From Rhynchosporium graminicola (taxonomy: Eukaryota; Ascomycota; Leotiomycetes; Helotiales; Ploettnerulaceae): a DNA stretch of 64,000 nt. The stretch spans positions 806,001 through 870,000 of the forward strand of contig FJUW01000001.1 in the NCBI GenBank assembly GCA_900074885.1. Direction: 5' to 3'. The position numbers and the translations under genes are program-made. The notes beneath the pieces are model-generated. The model was given only the letters and a program-made list of their open reading frames with translations. It made no database searches and was not told the origin of the DNA. Positions 47,510-59,730 of this stretch are shown piece by piece. How positions within the stretch are numbered: the stretch's first letter is position 1; each line of letters opens with the position of its first letter.

Positions 47510-48590
47510 TCTTCGAATCGAAATCCTCAAGCGTCACTCTCTGCTCCGCCCAGCCATTTACCAATTCCCCCGAATCTCCCGCATCGACATCTCTCCCCTC
47601 CCCTCACATAGCCAAAACCTCCTCCTCCCTCGCCTTCCACAACCCCGCCAGTCCCTCATGCGGACACCGCACAACCCTCATACTCGCCCCGCGTCCCGAA
47701 ACAACACCTGGGATCCCGTCCAAGAAACCAGACACTCTCCTGGATTTAATCGGCGGCTCGGAGGGAGAATTCGCGGTCAGAGAAGCGTTCCTGGTGGAGA
47801 GCGCGAGCAGGTAGATTGTCTGGATGGGGGTTTCCTCGTCCAGGGGGGATGCGCGGATCGTCGCCTAGGATTCTTCGAGGAGGTGGGAAGTGCGCGAAGA
47901 GGCCTGGTAAATGGGAGGGTTTTAGCAGGAAGCGAGGCGTTGATGAAGAGGTTGCGAGGGTGATGTGTATTTTTTGGGAGGTGCTGGTATGGGTGTGGGT
48001 TGAGGGGAGAGTTGGTTGGTGCAGGATCAGGAGGGTGGGGACCCCGGCTAGGGGGAGGGCTTTGGTGTATTCGATGGCTTGAATTGTGTGTAGTTGGGAT
48101 GTTTATTTCTGGGATTGAGATGAGGGGGGGGGACGTTGAAGTGGGTTAGGAGGAGGAGGAGGATGGCTTGAGAGGCGGGCCGGCCTTGGAGTTGAGATTT
48201 GATGTCCCTGTGATGGTGCTAGTTACCTAGAGATGTAACTTCATGAATCTTCAATATTCGATGATGGGGTTAGGAAAGTATATGGTGGGTTTATTTGATA
48301 GTCTTGGTGTTCGAGAGTAGACTGCAAAGATCTGGTTGGGGAGGTTTGCGAATGGGTTTGAGAGAAGGCGGGATTATGTTTACCATGTCATAGGTCCGGC
48401 GTTATAACGCGCGAGGAGAATGTTGTGACATTTGGTGTAGATATCTTCAGTGTTGATCAGGATTCCGTCCATATCAAAGAGACAGGCACGTATTGGAGGG
48501 AAGCTGCGTGATCATAGTTAGCCTGTATAGTAGTGTCTTGTTCATGGGAAGGTAAGAGGAGGATATACTCTGTCTTTGGGTCGCCATTTC
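47510..48590 (-). pseudogene. Decayed HAD-superfamily phosphatase gene (GS1/HDHD1 type)
   Basis: Reading the minus strand, an ATG at 48587 begins a short first exon (MATQRQ) whose donor appears lost (GAGTATAT where GAGGTATAT would be expected). An exon at 48384-48503 then encodes [20 protein letters not shown], holding the HAD nucleophile motif DxDG, intact. After a likely intron to 48207 come LQGRPASQAI and, further on, TKALPLAGVPTLL, LATSSSTPRF (motif II Thr/Ser) and GDDPRIPPGRGNPHPD. The expected continuation IYLLAL is in another frame (break near 47820), the PGECLV piece is in a third and PGVVSGRGASMRVV is back in the second (break near 47725). An internal TGA lies at 47604-47606, with family-like sequence (GWAEQRVTLEDFD) after it. 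Two frame breaks plus a stop argue for a pseudogene over sequencing error. The functional relatives dephosphorylate small metabolites. Confidence 0.75.
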
Positions 48591-49582
48591 CTTGGAGTTC
48601 GGGGAAAGGGGCTTTGTAGAGGAGAGGAGATGAGAGGCTCGATCATGTGTTTATGGAGAGTATTGACTGTGGTTTTGGCATCCTTTGTGGTCTGTCTCGA
48701 TCTTGTATGTGTATGATGAGGGGCAGCTTTCTGCGGCGCCAAGCACTCGTCGATCAAGTCAAACCTTCAGATCTCAATCGCCGATTGAAATTTTATGAGA
48801 GCAGCTATCGCTTCATTTTTCTTTCTCACTCGGTCTCATCTTGTATTGGGCGATGAAATAATCCGCTGTTGAAATACATTGATATCGAAGCTCTATGTAC
48901 CCGGTCCATAGTGTTTCAAGAATTAGAACAACATCAATCATATCTGCCAGTCACGTTTCAAGAACGAGGAAACGGATGATTGGACTGCAAGAGGGACATC
49001 TGACTGAATCGAGAAATAAGAAAGTTTCCAGAAGTTATAGAACGAGGCTGGTTACATTCATCTCTGGTGAAGCGACTTGGTATTTCTGTACTATTTTACC
49101 TACTCAAGGGAAAGGTAGTACAATAAATGTCATCAGTCACTCACATGACTTTGAGGATCACTTCAAGACAATGTCCTATAAACTTTTCGCAGAATCGACT
49201 TTATTACAATATCGATTTTCAATTGTATTTGACCATAGTAGTCTAAGCAGGGCCTTGCTTCGCCGGTAAAGAATTGGATCCGCCTCGAAAGCTCACCTCC
49301 ACCTGTTGGTCCCTTAATAATCAATATGACGTCCTCTTGACCCAGGATCCATTTTCCGAGGAAACCCATCCTGACTTAATACGACTACTTTCAAATTCAT
49401 AACACGTCTTCTATTAGCTCTGTAGTCGTCAGTTTTCTTGAGGTCAAGTCGATAAGATTGCATCTATATAAAATTCTCTAGAGATCGTCTCGTTGCGTTG
49501 AACCTCACGTTACCTTCCTTACAAAGGTAACCACGCGCAAACACCAACAATATCTACCTGAGCTACTCAGCCAATTGCAAAG
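48591..49582. other. Intergenic interval upstream of the Dabb gene
   Basis: About 1 kb. The plus-strand frame 48895-49269 (124 codons) is Ser/Arg/Thr-rich without family features and is probably not coding. The last 150 bp are the presumed promoter and leader of the Dabb gene. Confidence 0.45.
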
Positions 49583-50271
49583 ATGTCAATCGTTCACATC
49601 GTCCTTTTCGAATTCAAGCCTACGACTGATAGTGCTGTGATCCAAGATGTACGTTCGTCCAATCTATCTACCTCAATATCAATCGTGTGAAAGGAGGGTT
49701 ATTGTGGGGTCTCGAATAACACCCATCTCATCTACATCTCATATAAAGAAAGCACCGATCCAAGCTTTCAGACCAGGCTCTCCTTTCAGTTTCAGGGACA
49801 AAGTATCAGGCAGTGTGGTGGATTTTAAAGACTGAGGAGCATACAGTGAGCTGATCGAAAGATATGTGTGACAGGTCTGCAAACGCATGCTCGCCCTCCG
49901 CCAGAAATGCATCCACCCCACCACCAAACAGCCGTATATGGTAGAGAATTCGGGCGGGAGGGATAATTCTCCAGAGGGACATCAAGTAGTTACTCGCCCA
50001 TTTCTTCATCTCTCCTTCTCTTCCCCTCTTCAAAAACAACTCTCTCCTCTTTTTGGAGATGGAGTAGAAGCGTAAATGTGAGGTGGGGATCAAAGACTAA
50101 TTGATGGGTTCACAGGGAGGCTTCTCGCATGGGTTTGTGGCTCATTTTAAGAATGAAGAGGATAGGAGGTATTATCTCGAGGAAGATCCGGCGCACCTGG
50201 AGTTTGTGGCTAGCTTGAAGGATATCATTCAGAATGTTCGGGTGGTTGATTACTCGCCGGGCGTGTTTTGA
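49583..50271 (+). CDS. Stress-responsive A/B barrel (Dabb) domain protein
   Basis: A small protein of the dimeric alpha/beta-barrel fold. Three exons, 49583-49648, 49875-49985 and 50116-50271, all in phase 0, give 110 residues, the size of a stand-alone Dabb domain. The start MSIVHIVLFEFKP is the typical first strand, with the histidine that family members share. The segment ENSGGRDNSPEGHQ joins to GGFSHGFVAHFKNEEDRRYY across the second intron and is the family core, followed by DPAHLEFVASL. The first intron is 226 bp, several times longer than its neighbours. Relatives include stress-induced plant proteins and some fungal cyclases; no specific activity can be assigned. It is convergent with isa1. 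Confidence 0.88.
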
Positions 50272-50567
50272 TGTGTTTCTGACGAGGATCGGAAAGAATG
50301 CTAGGGAAGGAGGGGAAGAGCGATAGCTAGGGGATGCGCAAGCTTATGACATGAAGGAGAGAGATCAATAGATGACTTGAGAAATATGATATTCGATATT
50401 AAGGAGGATGTCAGTTGGATGCATCCATGCGTATCTGTACAAAATCATTCTGGGCATCTACGCCCCTTCTAGTGCCAATGTTGGTATCCAAACGCCTCCA
50501 ATCAACACCGTCCCATGCCAAATGCTGTGCTCGTAAAGTTGACTCGTATGTACGTGAGAAGGAGGTA

Positions 50568-51396
50568 TTACACCATGAAAGATTCGCCGCAGCCGCATTG
50601 TTCCTCTATCAAACGGTTAGTCCTCTGCAGATAGTTTCAAATTGGAATATAACGTACTGATATTGGGGTTTGTGAAGACAAATCTCTGGTTGAGCTTATC
50701 TTCCACCCAGTCCATCTCGCTCCCAATTATACTGAACAGTGCTTTACTGTCTATAAGCACTTTCACACCATCCTGCTCCACTTCCTCGTCAAACATGCCC
50801 GGCTTCTCCACATATTCCAAATGATACGCCAGTCCACTACATCCACGATTCCGTACTCCAACTTTGATAAGCTTTGGTTCGGGTTGATTTAGTAGTTCTC
50901 GTAATTGGTTGACTGCACCAGGCGTGAGTTTCATAGCTGCCTTTCGAGCTCGTAGCTTGGGCCGAGGCTTTGCGCGGGGTTTATCTAATGTACTCTCAGA
51001 ACTTGCTTTTGTCGCAGTCGACGTTGGTCGAGATATCTGTGCCTCCTTCTCGCGAATACTGACACTACCCTCCTCTTCTGCAGGCGGATCTATCGTGACC
51101 TCATACTGTTGCGTCAGTTTGGGTGGCCGGGTATCGTTGACTTGCGGCATAGATCCCGCAATCGATGTATCCGGTATTTCAGCATTTCGAGGAGGCGGAG
51201 GTTGTGGTTCTAAGGAGTAAGGCGTGTATGCTGTGCTTGTTTGCATTTTCCGCTTCGAGGAGGCTTGGAGAGAGGGTGCTGAGGAGAAGGTTCGTAGGAT
51301 GTGTGGACATGGTCGCAGGGTTGAAGGGGAGGAGGCGAAACGAAATATGAAGCTTGCTGAAGATGCCAATGGCGTGAGGACTCTGGTTACAGCCAT
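50568..51396 (-). CDS. ISA1: Mitochondrial iron-sulfur cluster assembly protein Isa1 (HesB/IscA family)
   Basis: An A-type scaffold needed to mature [4Fe-4S] proteins in mitochondria. Exons 50658-51396 and 50568-50605 join in phase to 258 residues. The start has an Arg/Ser/Ala-rich presequence (residues 1-50). A long Pro/Ser/Thr-rich linker runs to about 150; yeast Isa1 is of similar length. The A-type domain begins at MKLTPGAVNQL. It keeps the three ligand cysteines: Cys186 in GCSGLAY, and Cys250 and Cys252 in CGCGESF. The last two are coded by the small second exon, so a model that omits this 38-bp exon would lose two of three ligands. The gene is divergent from the ARMH3-type gene and convergent with the Dabb gene. 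Confidence 0.94.
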
Positions 51397-52228
51397 CGTG
51401 GCTAGAGACTGTAGAGGTATGTTCGAAGGATGGAGGAAGGTGATAGGAAGTGATTGCAGAGAACAGGCAAGTCTTGAAGCTCAAGTGGCGCGATAATGCC
51501 GATTACTCAGAACCCTGACCTGAGTACCAAGCAACTTCGAATGTAGCCAATCAAAAGGCTATCGTTACTAAGCTCTTAGCGGCAAGCTGGGGAGTGGATA
51601 TGACTCTTTTTTGACACCGAATAAGAGGAGAGATTAATATCATAAGGTGTTCTCCTTCAAAGAATGAACTAAAAAGTATAAAGATTGTTCGAGTCTTTAA
51701 TTGCGACTTCTATCACCAGCCCTAAATCGGCTTGGTGATGTAACATTCTCCCTCCCGCAGATTCTCGAAGCGGCTTAGCGCAGTGATCAAAAGCGGCATT
51801 GAACCCTTATGAACAGTCCTTTGGAAGCAAATTTAACCTGTATTTGGCTTCTAGTGAAATTGATAATCCTCAATTCAAAAATTATAACAACAGAGAAAGA
51901 ATGATATGTTTGTATTTCTAAGGTCAACCAATTCACTACCACAACTTCTTCTAAATATCTAAGGTCTTTCCGGGGTGCCTAAGAAAACGCTTCTTCTGGA
52001 ACTTCTTGAGTGCCGCTTTTGCTATCCGCATTTCGCGCCAACTAGTCAGATCTCCCTCCCCTGCCCTTGTTTCGAGAACATTATTGGAGCGAGTACTCTG
52101 GGCTGACGAGGCCAGAAAGTACATGTGAATTGCTGAAACAAAAACACCAAAGTTGAACAGGACAGAACAGCAAGTCTACGCGTACAGCTCGATCATCTCA
52201 AAGACGCCCTGCTGCTATGCAGTAGAAT
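51397..52228. other. Divergent promoter interval
   Basis: Lies between the divergent starts of isa1 and the ARMH3-type gene. No coding exon or specific motif was identified. Confidence 0.5.
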
Positions 52229-54402
52229 ATGGAGCCTTCTCCCCTCACCCAGCAGGCCCGCCCAGAAGTCTTCCAGCAGAAGGTCGTCGCATTATATGAG
52301 GAGCTCTTCAAGGTGGGGAGAAATCATTAATTGATAGAGGAAACGCTGATTGTTCGGCAGGATGAAGAAGACCACGAAAAGACTGAGGGTTACTGGAAGG
52401 AGTTTTTTCTGTTGAAACCGGACAAGGCCACATTACAGAAATTGATTTGGGAATTGAGTCCAGATGACTTATTGCATCTCCAGGTACGAGGCTGAGGAGT
52501 AACAACACGAATACAGGAGGGCTGATAAAGAAACAGGTGCAGACTCGACAACTGTTTGTCAGGGCGATAGGTTGCATCAAAGTAGGAAGTGCTCCAGCAG
52601 ATGCGCACGCTCTTGATGTAAGTATAGCGCATCCCTTATTTCGAGACGAGGCTGACATTTCAGACTCTTACAGCTTTCCTGACATCGGTCCTCTCGAAGA
52701 AGTATACCAACGCGAGCTCGGATATAATAAACGTTCTGGCAGGATTAGATGATGTGGATAATGTGTTTACGGACTTTGTTGCTGCGCTGGACGTCACAAT
52801 AAAGACAGGGAGATGCTGTAGGTAGCACATTCTAGGATTCCAGAGGCTGCTAATAATCTGTAGTGGAAATCCGGCAGAAGGCGATAGAGGTTGCTATGTC
52901 CGTCGTCTCTGGCGCATACCAGACGAGCCTTCTCTCGTACTTCACTCATCGTGATTTATTTCCTTCTCTCATGAAAGTAAGTTGCCGGTGCTCAGAACCT
53001 GAAATCAGATGAAGCTTACCGTACTAGTATGTTCAAGACTCAGATACCACTTCACGCGCCTTCGCGCCCTTCACTCTACTCGGCCTTCTAGCCAACTACA
53101 ACAAATTCGAATCTCAAAATCCATACAGATTACGACTAGACGATTTCGTCAACGAGGGTACGATACAACAGATAATAAAATCTGTGGGACAGATTTGCTC
53201 CAATGCTCGGAATAAATACGTAGCAGTACAAGACGATCTTCCCGAGGGATGGTCTTTCAGTGGGACCTTGAGCTTAATCGGACTGGGCGCCATTGCTCCA
53301 GGAGGCTCAAAACCTACAACTCCAGCTATTGAGCCTGAAGTTGCGAAAGAAATGTTTGCGAAACTGTAAGAACCGTATGTATCCCGTTGTTCTGTCCTCC
53401 TCTAACGTTTGCAGACCCGTAAGTGAAGCAGCTGTTCTACTTGCAACATATGATTTCGCACATGCGAATAAGCTATTTTGCTTCAATTTCGTCTCTTTAC
53501 CAGCCGAGAAGGGTCTTGAAGCTCCTATCAGCAGTTTCGTCTCACTTACATCATATCTTCTACAACATGCTCACACTTCTCTGCGAAACACGCAATACTC
53601 ACATCTCAACCTACTCATAATACGTCTCCTTATAGAAGATCAGGTTCTGTGCAAACGAATTTGCAGTGATGAAAGCAAAATGCCCATTCGGCTGTGTCGA
53701 CAGAGATCACCATACGTACCTCTGGTCCGCGGCGAGAGAGTACTCGCAGCGATCCTTCTGGATACTATGATCGATGGGATCAACCACAATTTACGACGAC
53801 GCCTTGACGTGGAATTGTATATCATATGCGTGGGAATCATCTTGAGGATAATTTCTCATCTCTCTAGATCTCGAACACGACTCAACTACCACTGGTCGGA
53901 GCTCTTCAGATCTCTTTTGGCCCTCGTCCGCTTCCTCACCACCTACCATGCAGACCTAAAGAATTCATCAAACATTGAGATACTCCTCGATGACCTCGTC
54001 AACCTCATCGCCCTCTCCCTTTCAGCCGGCGAATCATTTCTCCCCACGCCAGCCGCCTACGATGATCTATTCTACAAACTCGTCGAGACAGGCGAGAACC
54101 TAGTAAAATTCCGTGATAGCTACGACCTTGGTAAACAGCCGACGAGTTCGATAGATACGTTGGTTAGCGTCAGCACACATTACAATCAACTTTTAGAGGA
54201 TGGAGCTTCGAGAAGAGGGAAGCATCTGACGAGTGTGCAGGTCGCGGGAGTAATTAAGCAGGGGTATGAGACTTTGAGTATTCAGGCGAAGGAGGGATTG
54301 GATAGTTGGGAGAAGTATCGGGAGGCGGATAGGAGGACATTTTTGAAGAAGATGGCGAGGACAACAGTGGGTGATGTCAAGACTTTTATTTCGGAGATGT
54401 GA
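52229..54402 (+). CDS. Armadillo-like helical protein, ARMH3/C10orf76 (DUF1741) family
   Basis: Seven exons, 52229-52312, 52361-52483, 52537-52617, 52664-52817, 52864-52976, 53028-53365 and 53415-54402, join in phase and give 626 residues. The N-terminal part reads VVALYEELFKDEEDHEKTEG and continues WKEFFLLKPD, typical of the family. All the rest is predicted helical, with repeated Leu-rich helices consistent with an armadillo-like solenoid. The DUF1741 domain occupies about 350-620 (RERVLAAILL-like segment, HADLKNSSNI). The human relative binds PI4KB and supports Golgi PI4P production; whether the fungal protein does the same is not shown by the sequence. The short first exons (81-154 bp) and small introns (46-53 bp) are typical for this genome. 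Confidence 0.88.
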
Positions 54403-56711
54403 AGAACGAAGTCTGAAAATGGATATGTAGCCAGACTTTGGGTTCATAGAGTCTACTGTATTCTCGCTTTATATCCGTGGGGGCGACTCGATGTAGATAT
54501 ATATATCCTGTACTCTATCCGTTTCCTACCTTTGGGCTACAGGGCGTGTTTCAGCCCTGTGTGCAGCAAGCGGCTAACACTGCACTGGTACCACGCTACG
54601 CGCCCATTCCCATCTTGCGGCGCTGACAGGAACCACCTCAACCACCCATTGTACGAAAAGACATGAGCGGAAGTATTACACGGGACCTTTCATGTCCAGC
54701 CTGGAAATTGCCGTTCTTTACTCGTAATTTCACGTGCATTTTGTTCCAATTTCCCCGCCAGACCAGTCCAGCCCAGTCCAGTCCAGTCGTATACTAGGTA
54801 GTCAGTGTCCTCTCTCTCGTACCATACCAGCATGGCGGGCGCTTATGACATGCAGGGCAAGTCTACCAAACGGCCGCTTGCGAATCGTCTTCTTGCCAAG
54901 AGTAGTTCTGAAACACTTGCACAGATTCGCTGGGTCGCTGAATCGCTGGGTCGCTGAGTCGCTGGGTCGTTGGACAGTTGATTGACTGCTGGGTCGCTGC
55001 AGGTTGAATGAACCGAAGTTGTTTCTATGAGTTGAGTGAGTCACTGAATGAACCTTATCTAATCTATTATTGCCATAGGGTTGGATGGACGGATGGATGG
55101 ATTCTTACGGTGCAGGCATACAGTGCAAGCAAAGCCTCCACAGAGTTGGAGATCATCGTCAGAATCTCTGGAACAGAAGAAATGGGTGGAGTATATGGCC
55201 GTTGGAAGAGGGTGCAAGGATGCAAGACCGGTTTTTGGAGTGAGAATGGCAGCAGCTGTTGGACCCCCGGCTTCATTTCAGTGCGGATGCTGCGTACTTT
55301 GTCTATCATCCATGCCACTGCATATCCATCAGATGGTGGTGCGTGTACGAAGACGAGGGCCTGCCTATGGAGAGACACAGGCACACACCGAGGCACTATG
55401 CTTACCTGTACTAAGTATACTTATACCACGGAGACCACCCATACGACAAACTCTATTCACAAACCACACCACAAGTCAGGCAGGGCAAGAGAGAGATGTA
55501 TGATGCAGCCACAGTGAGCAGATCCGAGAGGCAGGCCCTGTCAGGCACAGCCTCTCTCGGGAACAATTCTCTTTCAGGCTCAAAGCCGAAGCCGTGGCAG
55601 GCACAGAGGAACTGGCTGGCATTTTGACTTCTGAATGGCTTCGATGGCGTCAGTGTGCATCCATCGTGCCTGCCAGTGCACTTAAAGGCGAACGAACCCT
55701 ATTCGAAGAATGAGAATAAAGAAGGTCATCCCCCCAGTGCCGGGAGGCGCCTGCTTTTGGAGAGAGAGATGGGCATCGATAACTGCACTCCATCCTGGTG
55801 TCCCCTTGCAAAGCGAGCAGGCAAGACGAAGATCCATTTTGGTTATCAGTCAATCAATCAGTCAGTCATATATGATCACCGCCTCCCCGAGGTTCTGTTC
55901 ATTCATAGTCAATTCTCCAATTACCTACCTGACTGACTTATCCAATCGATCCGACTCATTTGATTTGTTTAAGCCGGCTTGCGCAAGTCAATTTTTGGAG
56001 TACCACTCACCAGTCTCAACTACCTGCCTACGACCACCATTAGTGAGACTACAACAAACTACCCCATCACTCTATTAAACCTCGATCCCTCTTACTTCAA
56101 CTTATTTTTTTGCTCGAACATTTCCAGAGTCGCCCACTGCGCGGTTCTCACTCGAGTCCTCTGTATCAGAATCGACTGGTTGAGAGGCCTTCTCGTCAAA
56201 GCGCCTATTTTTGACGAGGTCCTATTTTGGTACCACAACAAAGGTCCAAATCCGCGCCAAACCTCGAGTGCCGCTGCATGATCGAGTATTCCTGGAATCA
56301 GAAACAAAGACATCCCTTGTTCTGTGTGTCGCTGATGTGGTCGAGTCCTTGGGACTTTTCTCGTGGCTGACCTTAAGTGTATGTCGTTCCCTCACCCTCT
56401 TGAAATTCTCGAGTTCCTGCATTTTCACTTTCACCCGAGTCCGATTGTATAATTTTTTTGCCCTTCCTATTGTCAACGGACAACAATAATAATCATTTCC
56501 TTTTGTCACTGGGCTACCAGCAACAATACTAGTCACTGTTATCCATTCACGAATCTTATTCTGAGAATAATTCCGTTGCAAGTCATTCTGTATATTACAT
56601 TACAGTCACAGAAACTTAATCACACCCTTAAAACCCCGAACCACGCTTCCTTTTCTCAACTTCAGCAAAATCTAGACATCGTCTGTAAAGACTCCATACA
56701 CACATACTAAA
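54403..56711. other. Long intergenic interval upstream of prm1
   Basis: About 2.3 kb without a convincing exon. It contains CCAGT-type and 8-bp tandem repeats near 54760-54975. Plus-strand frames at 55008-55517 and 55081-55503 overlap each other and show no family features. The last 150 bp are a CA- and CT-rich leader before the prm1 start. Confidence 0.5.
54927..54974. repeat. 8-bp tandem repeat, about six copies
   Basis: Units TCGCTGGG and TCGCTGAA/TCGCTGAG alternate, so the repeat has an 8-bp period and a 16-bp superperiod. Confidence 0.8.
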
Positions 56712-58970
56712 ATGTTACCTCTGGCTAGTCTGAGACGGTTCATCTCATCACATACCGAAATGTCTTCGGCAAGAAATCAACCAAGTCAGGCGGTGTTCCC
56801 TGCGGTACCGTCAAGTCTCAACGCCGGCGAACATGAGATGCACGACTGGCCTCCCAACTACGCCGCTCCTTCCAACACAACCCCTTACTACACACCGTAT
56901 CTTGGACTACGAGCACGATTATCTCAAGTATGGATAAATCGCTGGACGGTTCTACTACTCCTCATCATTTGCCGACTTCTCCTGGCTACCAAAGATCTCG
57001 ACAACGACATCTCGAACGCCAAGTCCGAGGCATTATCAGCATGTACGAGCGTGGAGAAGGTTGGCAGCGCGATGGCATCTATGCCTCATTACCTTTCGGG
57101 TGGTGTGAACTCCCTCGCTGCTGATGGTGTCACGAGCGCGGTCAATGGACTGATGAGCATGCTACTCATGTCTGTTACTGCAGTCGAGGAAATTATTTTG
57201 TTCGTCATTCACATGATGACATCGACTTACCTCTGTCTCATCACCTTGGCTGTGTCAGGCAGCATGCATGTCGCACTGGACTTGATCGAAAAGGTAGGCG
57301 ATTTTGTCAACAAGACAATTGGCGATATCACCAGTGGCATGACATCTGAGATCGGCGACTTTGAGAAGGGTTTCAATGGGTTTCTCCAAGGTATCAATAT
57401 CGGTGGTATCTTTGGAAGCTCCAAGGATCCTCCAAAGATCAATCTGGACGGACCCATCGACAAATTGAGGTCAATTAAGCTCGATACAAATGCTCTGGAT
57501 GCAGATCTTGCCAAGCTCAACGCCTCCATTCCAAATTTCGAACAGGTTCAGAACTTCACCGACAATGTGATCCGATTCCCATTCGAGCAGGTCAAGAGGC
57601 TCATGAATGAGTCCCTGGTTGCATACAAGTTCGACAAATCTGTTTTTCCGGTCGCGCAGAAGGAGGCCTTGACATTCTGCTCCGACAGTCCTGCGATTAA
57701 CAACTTCTTTGACGGTCTCATCAAGGTCGTCAAGAAGTCCAAGATCATCTTCATCACAATCCTCTCGATTCTTGCCGTCGCGGTGTGCATACCAATGGCC
57801 TACCGAGAGATCTGGAGATGGCGCCAAATGCAACAACGATCCGTCATGCTCCAAAAAAGTGCTTTCGATCCTATGGACGTCATCTACATCGCATCGCGCC
57901 CCTACACATCAACTACCGGCATCAAAATATCGTCAAAGTTCAAATCCACCAAACGCCAAATCCTCTCCCGCTGGTTCGTCGCATATGCCACCACCCTTCC
58001 AGCACTATTCGTCCTCGCCCTTGGTCTGGCCGGCCTCTTCAGCTGTCTCTGCCAATACATCGTCCTCAAGGTCGTAGAAAAGGAAGTCCCAGCCCTCGCC
58101 AGCGAAGTCGGGAATTTCACCGGCACTGTAGTTCTAGCACTCAATAACGCATCAACAGCCTGGTCTCGCTCCGCTAACGAAGTCATCGCCAGCACCAACC
58201 GAGAAATAAACAGTGATGTATTTGGCTGGGTGAACACCACTACCACCGCCGTAAACGGCACCCTCAACACCTTCACCGACGAGATGGGGAAAGCTCTCAA
58301 CGTCACCTTCGGAGGGACGATCCTCTACGACCCTATCAAAGAAGTGCTCAACTGTCTCATCGGCCTCAAAATCGCCGGTATCCAAAAAGGGCTCACCTGG
58401 GTCTCCGACCACGCACACGTTGATTTCCCACTCTTCAAACCAGACGTCTTTTCCCTCGGCGCAGCCGCGAGCATAGCTTCCGATTCAGACGCTACGGATT
58501 CCTTCCTCTCGAGTCCGGGAAGTGTAGCGAGTGATGATATCACAGGCGCTGTTATCAAAGTCTCGCTCAAGCTTCAAGAAGCTATCAAGGAAGAAGTGTT
58601 CATCTCGCTTGCTCTCATAGGCGTTTACCTCCTCATCGTTCTGTTCGGCCTCGCTCGCGTCCTCATCGGCTTTTTTGGCCGGGACAAAACGAAGACGGAA
58701 GGCGGACCGAGGTTCACGGGTGAAGGACGCACACCCATCTCTCCAAGAAGTCCGAATCGAGGGGACATGGCGAGTTTCCCTGCTTTTGGCGCGCCGGTCA
58801 GCTCGATTTATCCGACGAGGAGTGATGGGGATCTGTGGATCACGCAGGGCGGAGCAGGTATGGGTGATGAGAAGATGGGGACGGTGGGTCATAGGAGTGT
58901 TGAGGCTAGTGTTAAGCCGGGGCATGAGAGAGCGAGCAGTTATGGGCATATGGTTGATGTCAAGCATTGA
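56712..58970 (+). CDS. PRM1: Plasma-membrane fusion protein Prm1
   Basis: A multi-pass protein that promotes plasma-membrane merger during mating-cell fusion. One exon encodes 752 residues, a normal length for filamentous ascomycetes. Cytosolic residues 1-70 include WPPNYAAPSNTTPYYTPYLG, a segment found in fungal Prm1 proteins. Transmembrane helices occur at about 77-95 (VLLLLIICRLLL), 145-175, 345-365, 420-450 and 635-660. Between them lie two large external loops with N-glycosylation sequons (NKT, NAS, NFT, NTT, NGT) and conserved cysteines. The loop sequence MHVALDLIEKVGDFVNKTIG is characteristic. The C-terminal tail is Ser/Gly/Arg-rich. A second in-frame Met at codon 17 (56760) is an alternative start. 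The gene stands alone; no pheromone-response element was looked up. Confidence 0.93.
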   Translation: MLPLASLRRFISSHTEMSSARNQPSQAVFPAVPSSLNAGEHEMHDWPPNYAAPSNTTPYYTPYLGLRARLSQVWINRWTVLLLLIICRLLLATKDLDNDISNAKSEALSACTSVEKVGSAMASMPHYLSGGVNSLAADGVTSAVNGLMSMLLMSVTAVEEIILFVIHMMTSTYLCLITLAVSGSMHVALDLIEKVGDFVNKTIGDITSGMTSEIGDFEKGFNGFLQGINIGGIFGSSKDPPKINLDGPIDKLRSIKLDTNALDADLAKLNASIPNFEQVQNFTDNVIRFPFEQVKRLMNESLVAYKFDKSVFPVAQKEALTFCSDSPAINNFFDGLIKVVKKSKIIFITILSILAVAVCIPMAYREIWRWRQMQQRSVMLQKSAFDPMDVIYIASRPYTSTTGIKISSKFKSTKRQILSRWFVAYATTLPALFVLALGLAGLFSCLCQYIVLKVVEKEVPALASEVGNFTGTVVLALNNASTAWSRSANEVIASTNREINSDVFGWVNTTTTAVNGTLNTFTDEMGKALNVTFGGTILYDPIKEVLNCLIGLKIAGIQKGLTWVSDHAHVDFPLFKPDVFSLGAAASIASDSDATDSFLSSPGSVASDDITGAVIKVSLKLQEAIKEEVFISLALIGVYLLIVLFGLARVLIGFFGRDKTKTEGGPRFTGEGRTPISPRSPNRGDMASFPAFGAPVSSIYPTRSDGDLWITQGGAGMGDEKMGTVGHRSVEASVKPGHERASSYGHMVDVKH

Positions 58971-59698
58971 GAGTTTGCTTGGGATGGGATGCGCATTCAT
59001 GATAATGGATGGGCTGGTCCCTTGATGTCTCCGGATCTCGTTTTATTTGGCGTCTTGACATGTCGTTAGAGGGTTCGTTTGGGAGTGGAGTCTTTTGCTT
59101 TTTTGCGATCTGCATATGCACATGCAAATTCGTTTCAAGTCAAGTCAAAGTCAAAAATTTGCAATAAGAAGCGTGGATGGAGAATATACCCAGAAGAAGA
59201 AGAAGAATTCGCTCCAAGAAGAGAAGACAAGTCAGCAGGCGAAAGGTTGAGAGAGGAAGATTGGGGTATATCTTTTTTTTTCTTTTTTTTTTTGACAGTG
59301 GAGATATGCATTTGAGGTCGGTCTTGAAACTTGATTTTGGTGCGGAAGTGGAAGTGGAAGTGGTATTCTTCTCATACAGTTAATTAGTTCTTAAGTGGCT
59401 AGGCAGGTTCCTTTCTATTTACTATAGTATGGGGGAAGATAGATATCACTTGTGTGCTTGCTTGCGCGCTTTGGTTAGAGATAGGATGGGACAGGATAGG
59501 TAGATGATGGAGAATGCATATCTATGATGTTGTTAAACTGCTTGCTGCTTTGGATGCGTGAGTTGTGAGATGAGCTGTGAGAGATGAGTGAATGGATAAT
59601 AGGTCTAAGTATGTATATATGTATGTATACATACGTGCAGTGATGTGATGTGAGGGAAAGGAAGTGAAGTGCAAAAGAAAAGTATGTACATGAGGATG

Positions 59699-59730
59699 AT
59701 AGATAGGTAGATAGGTAGATAGGTAGATAA
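59699..59730. repeat. (GATA/GGTA)n short tandem repeat
   Basis: Units of TAGATAGG repeat about four times between prm1 and bud6. Confidence 0.75.
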
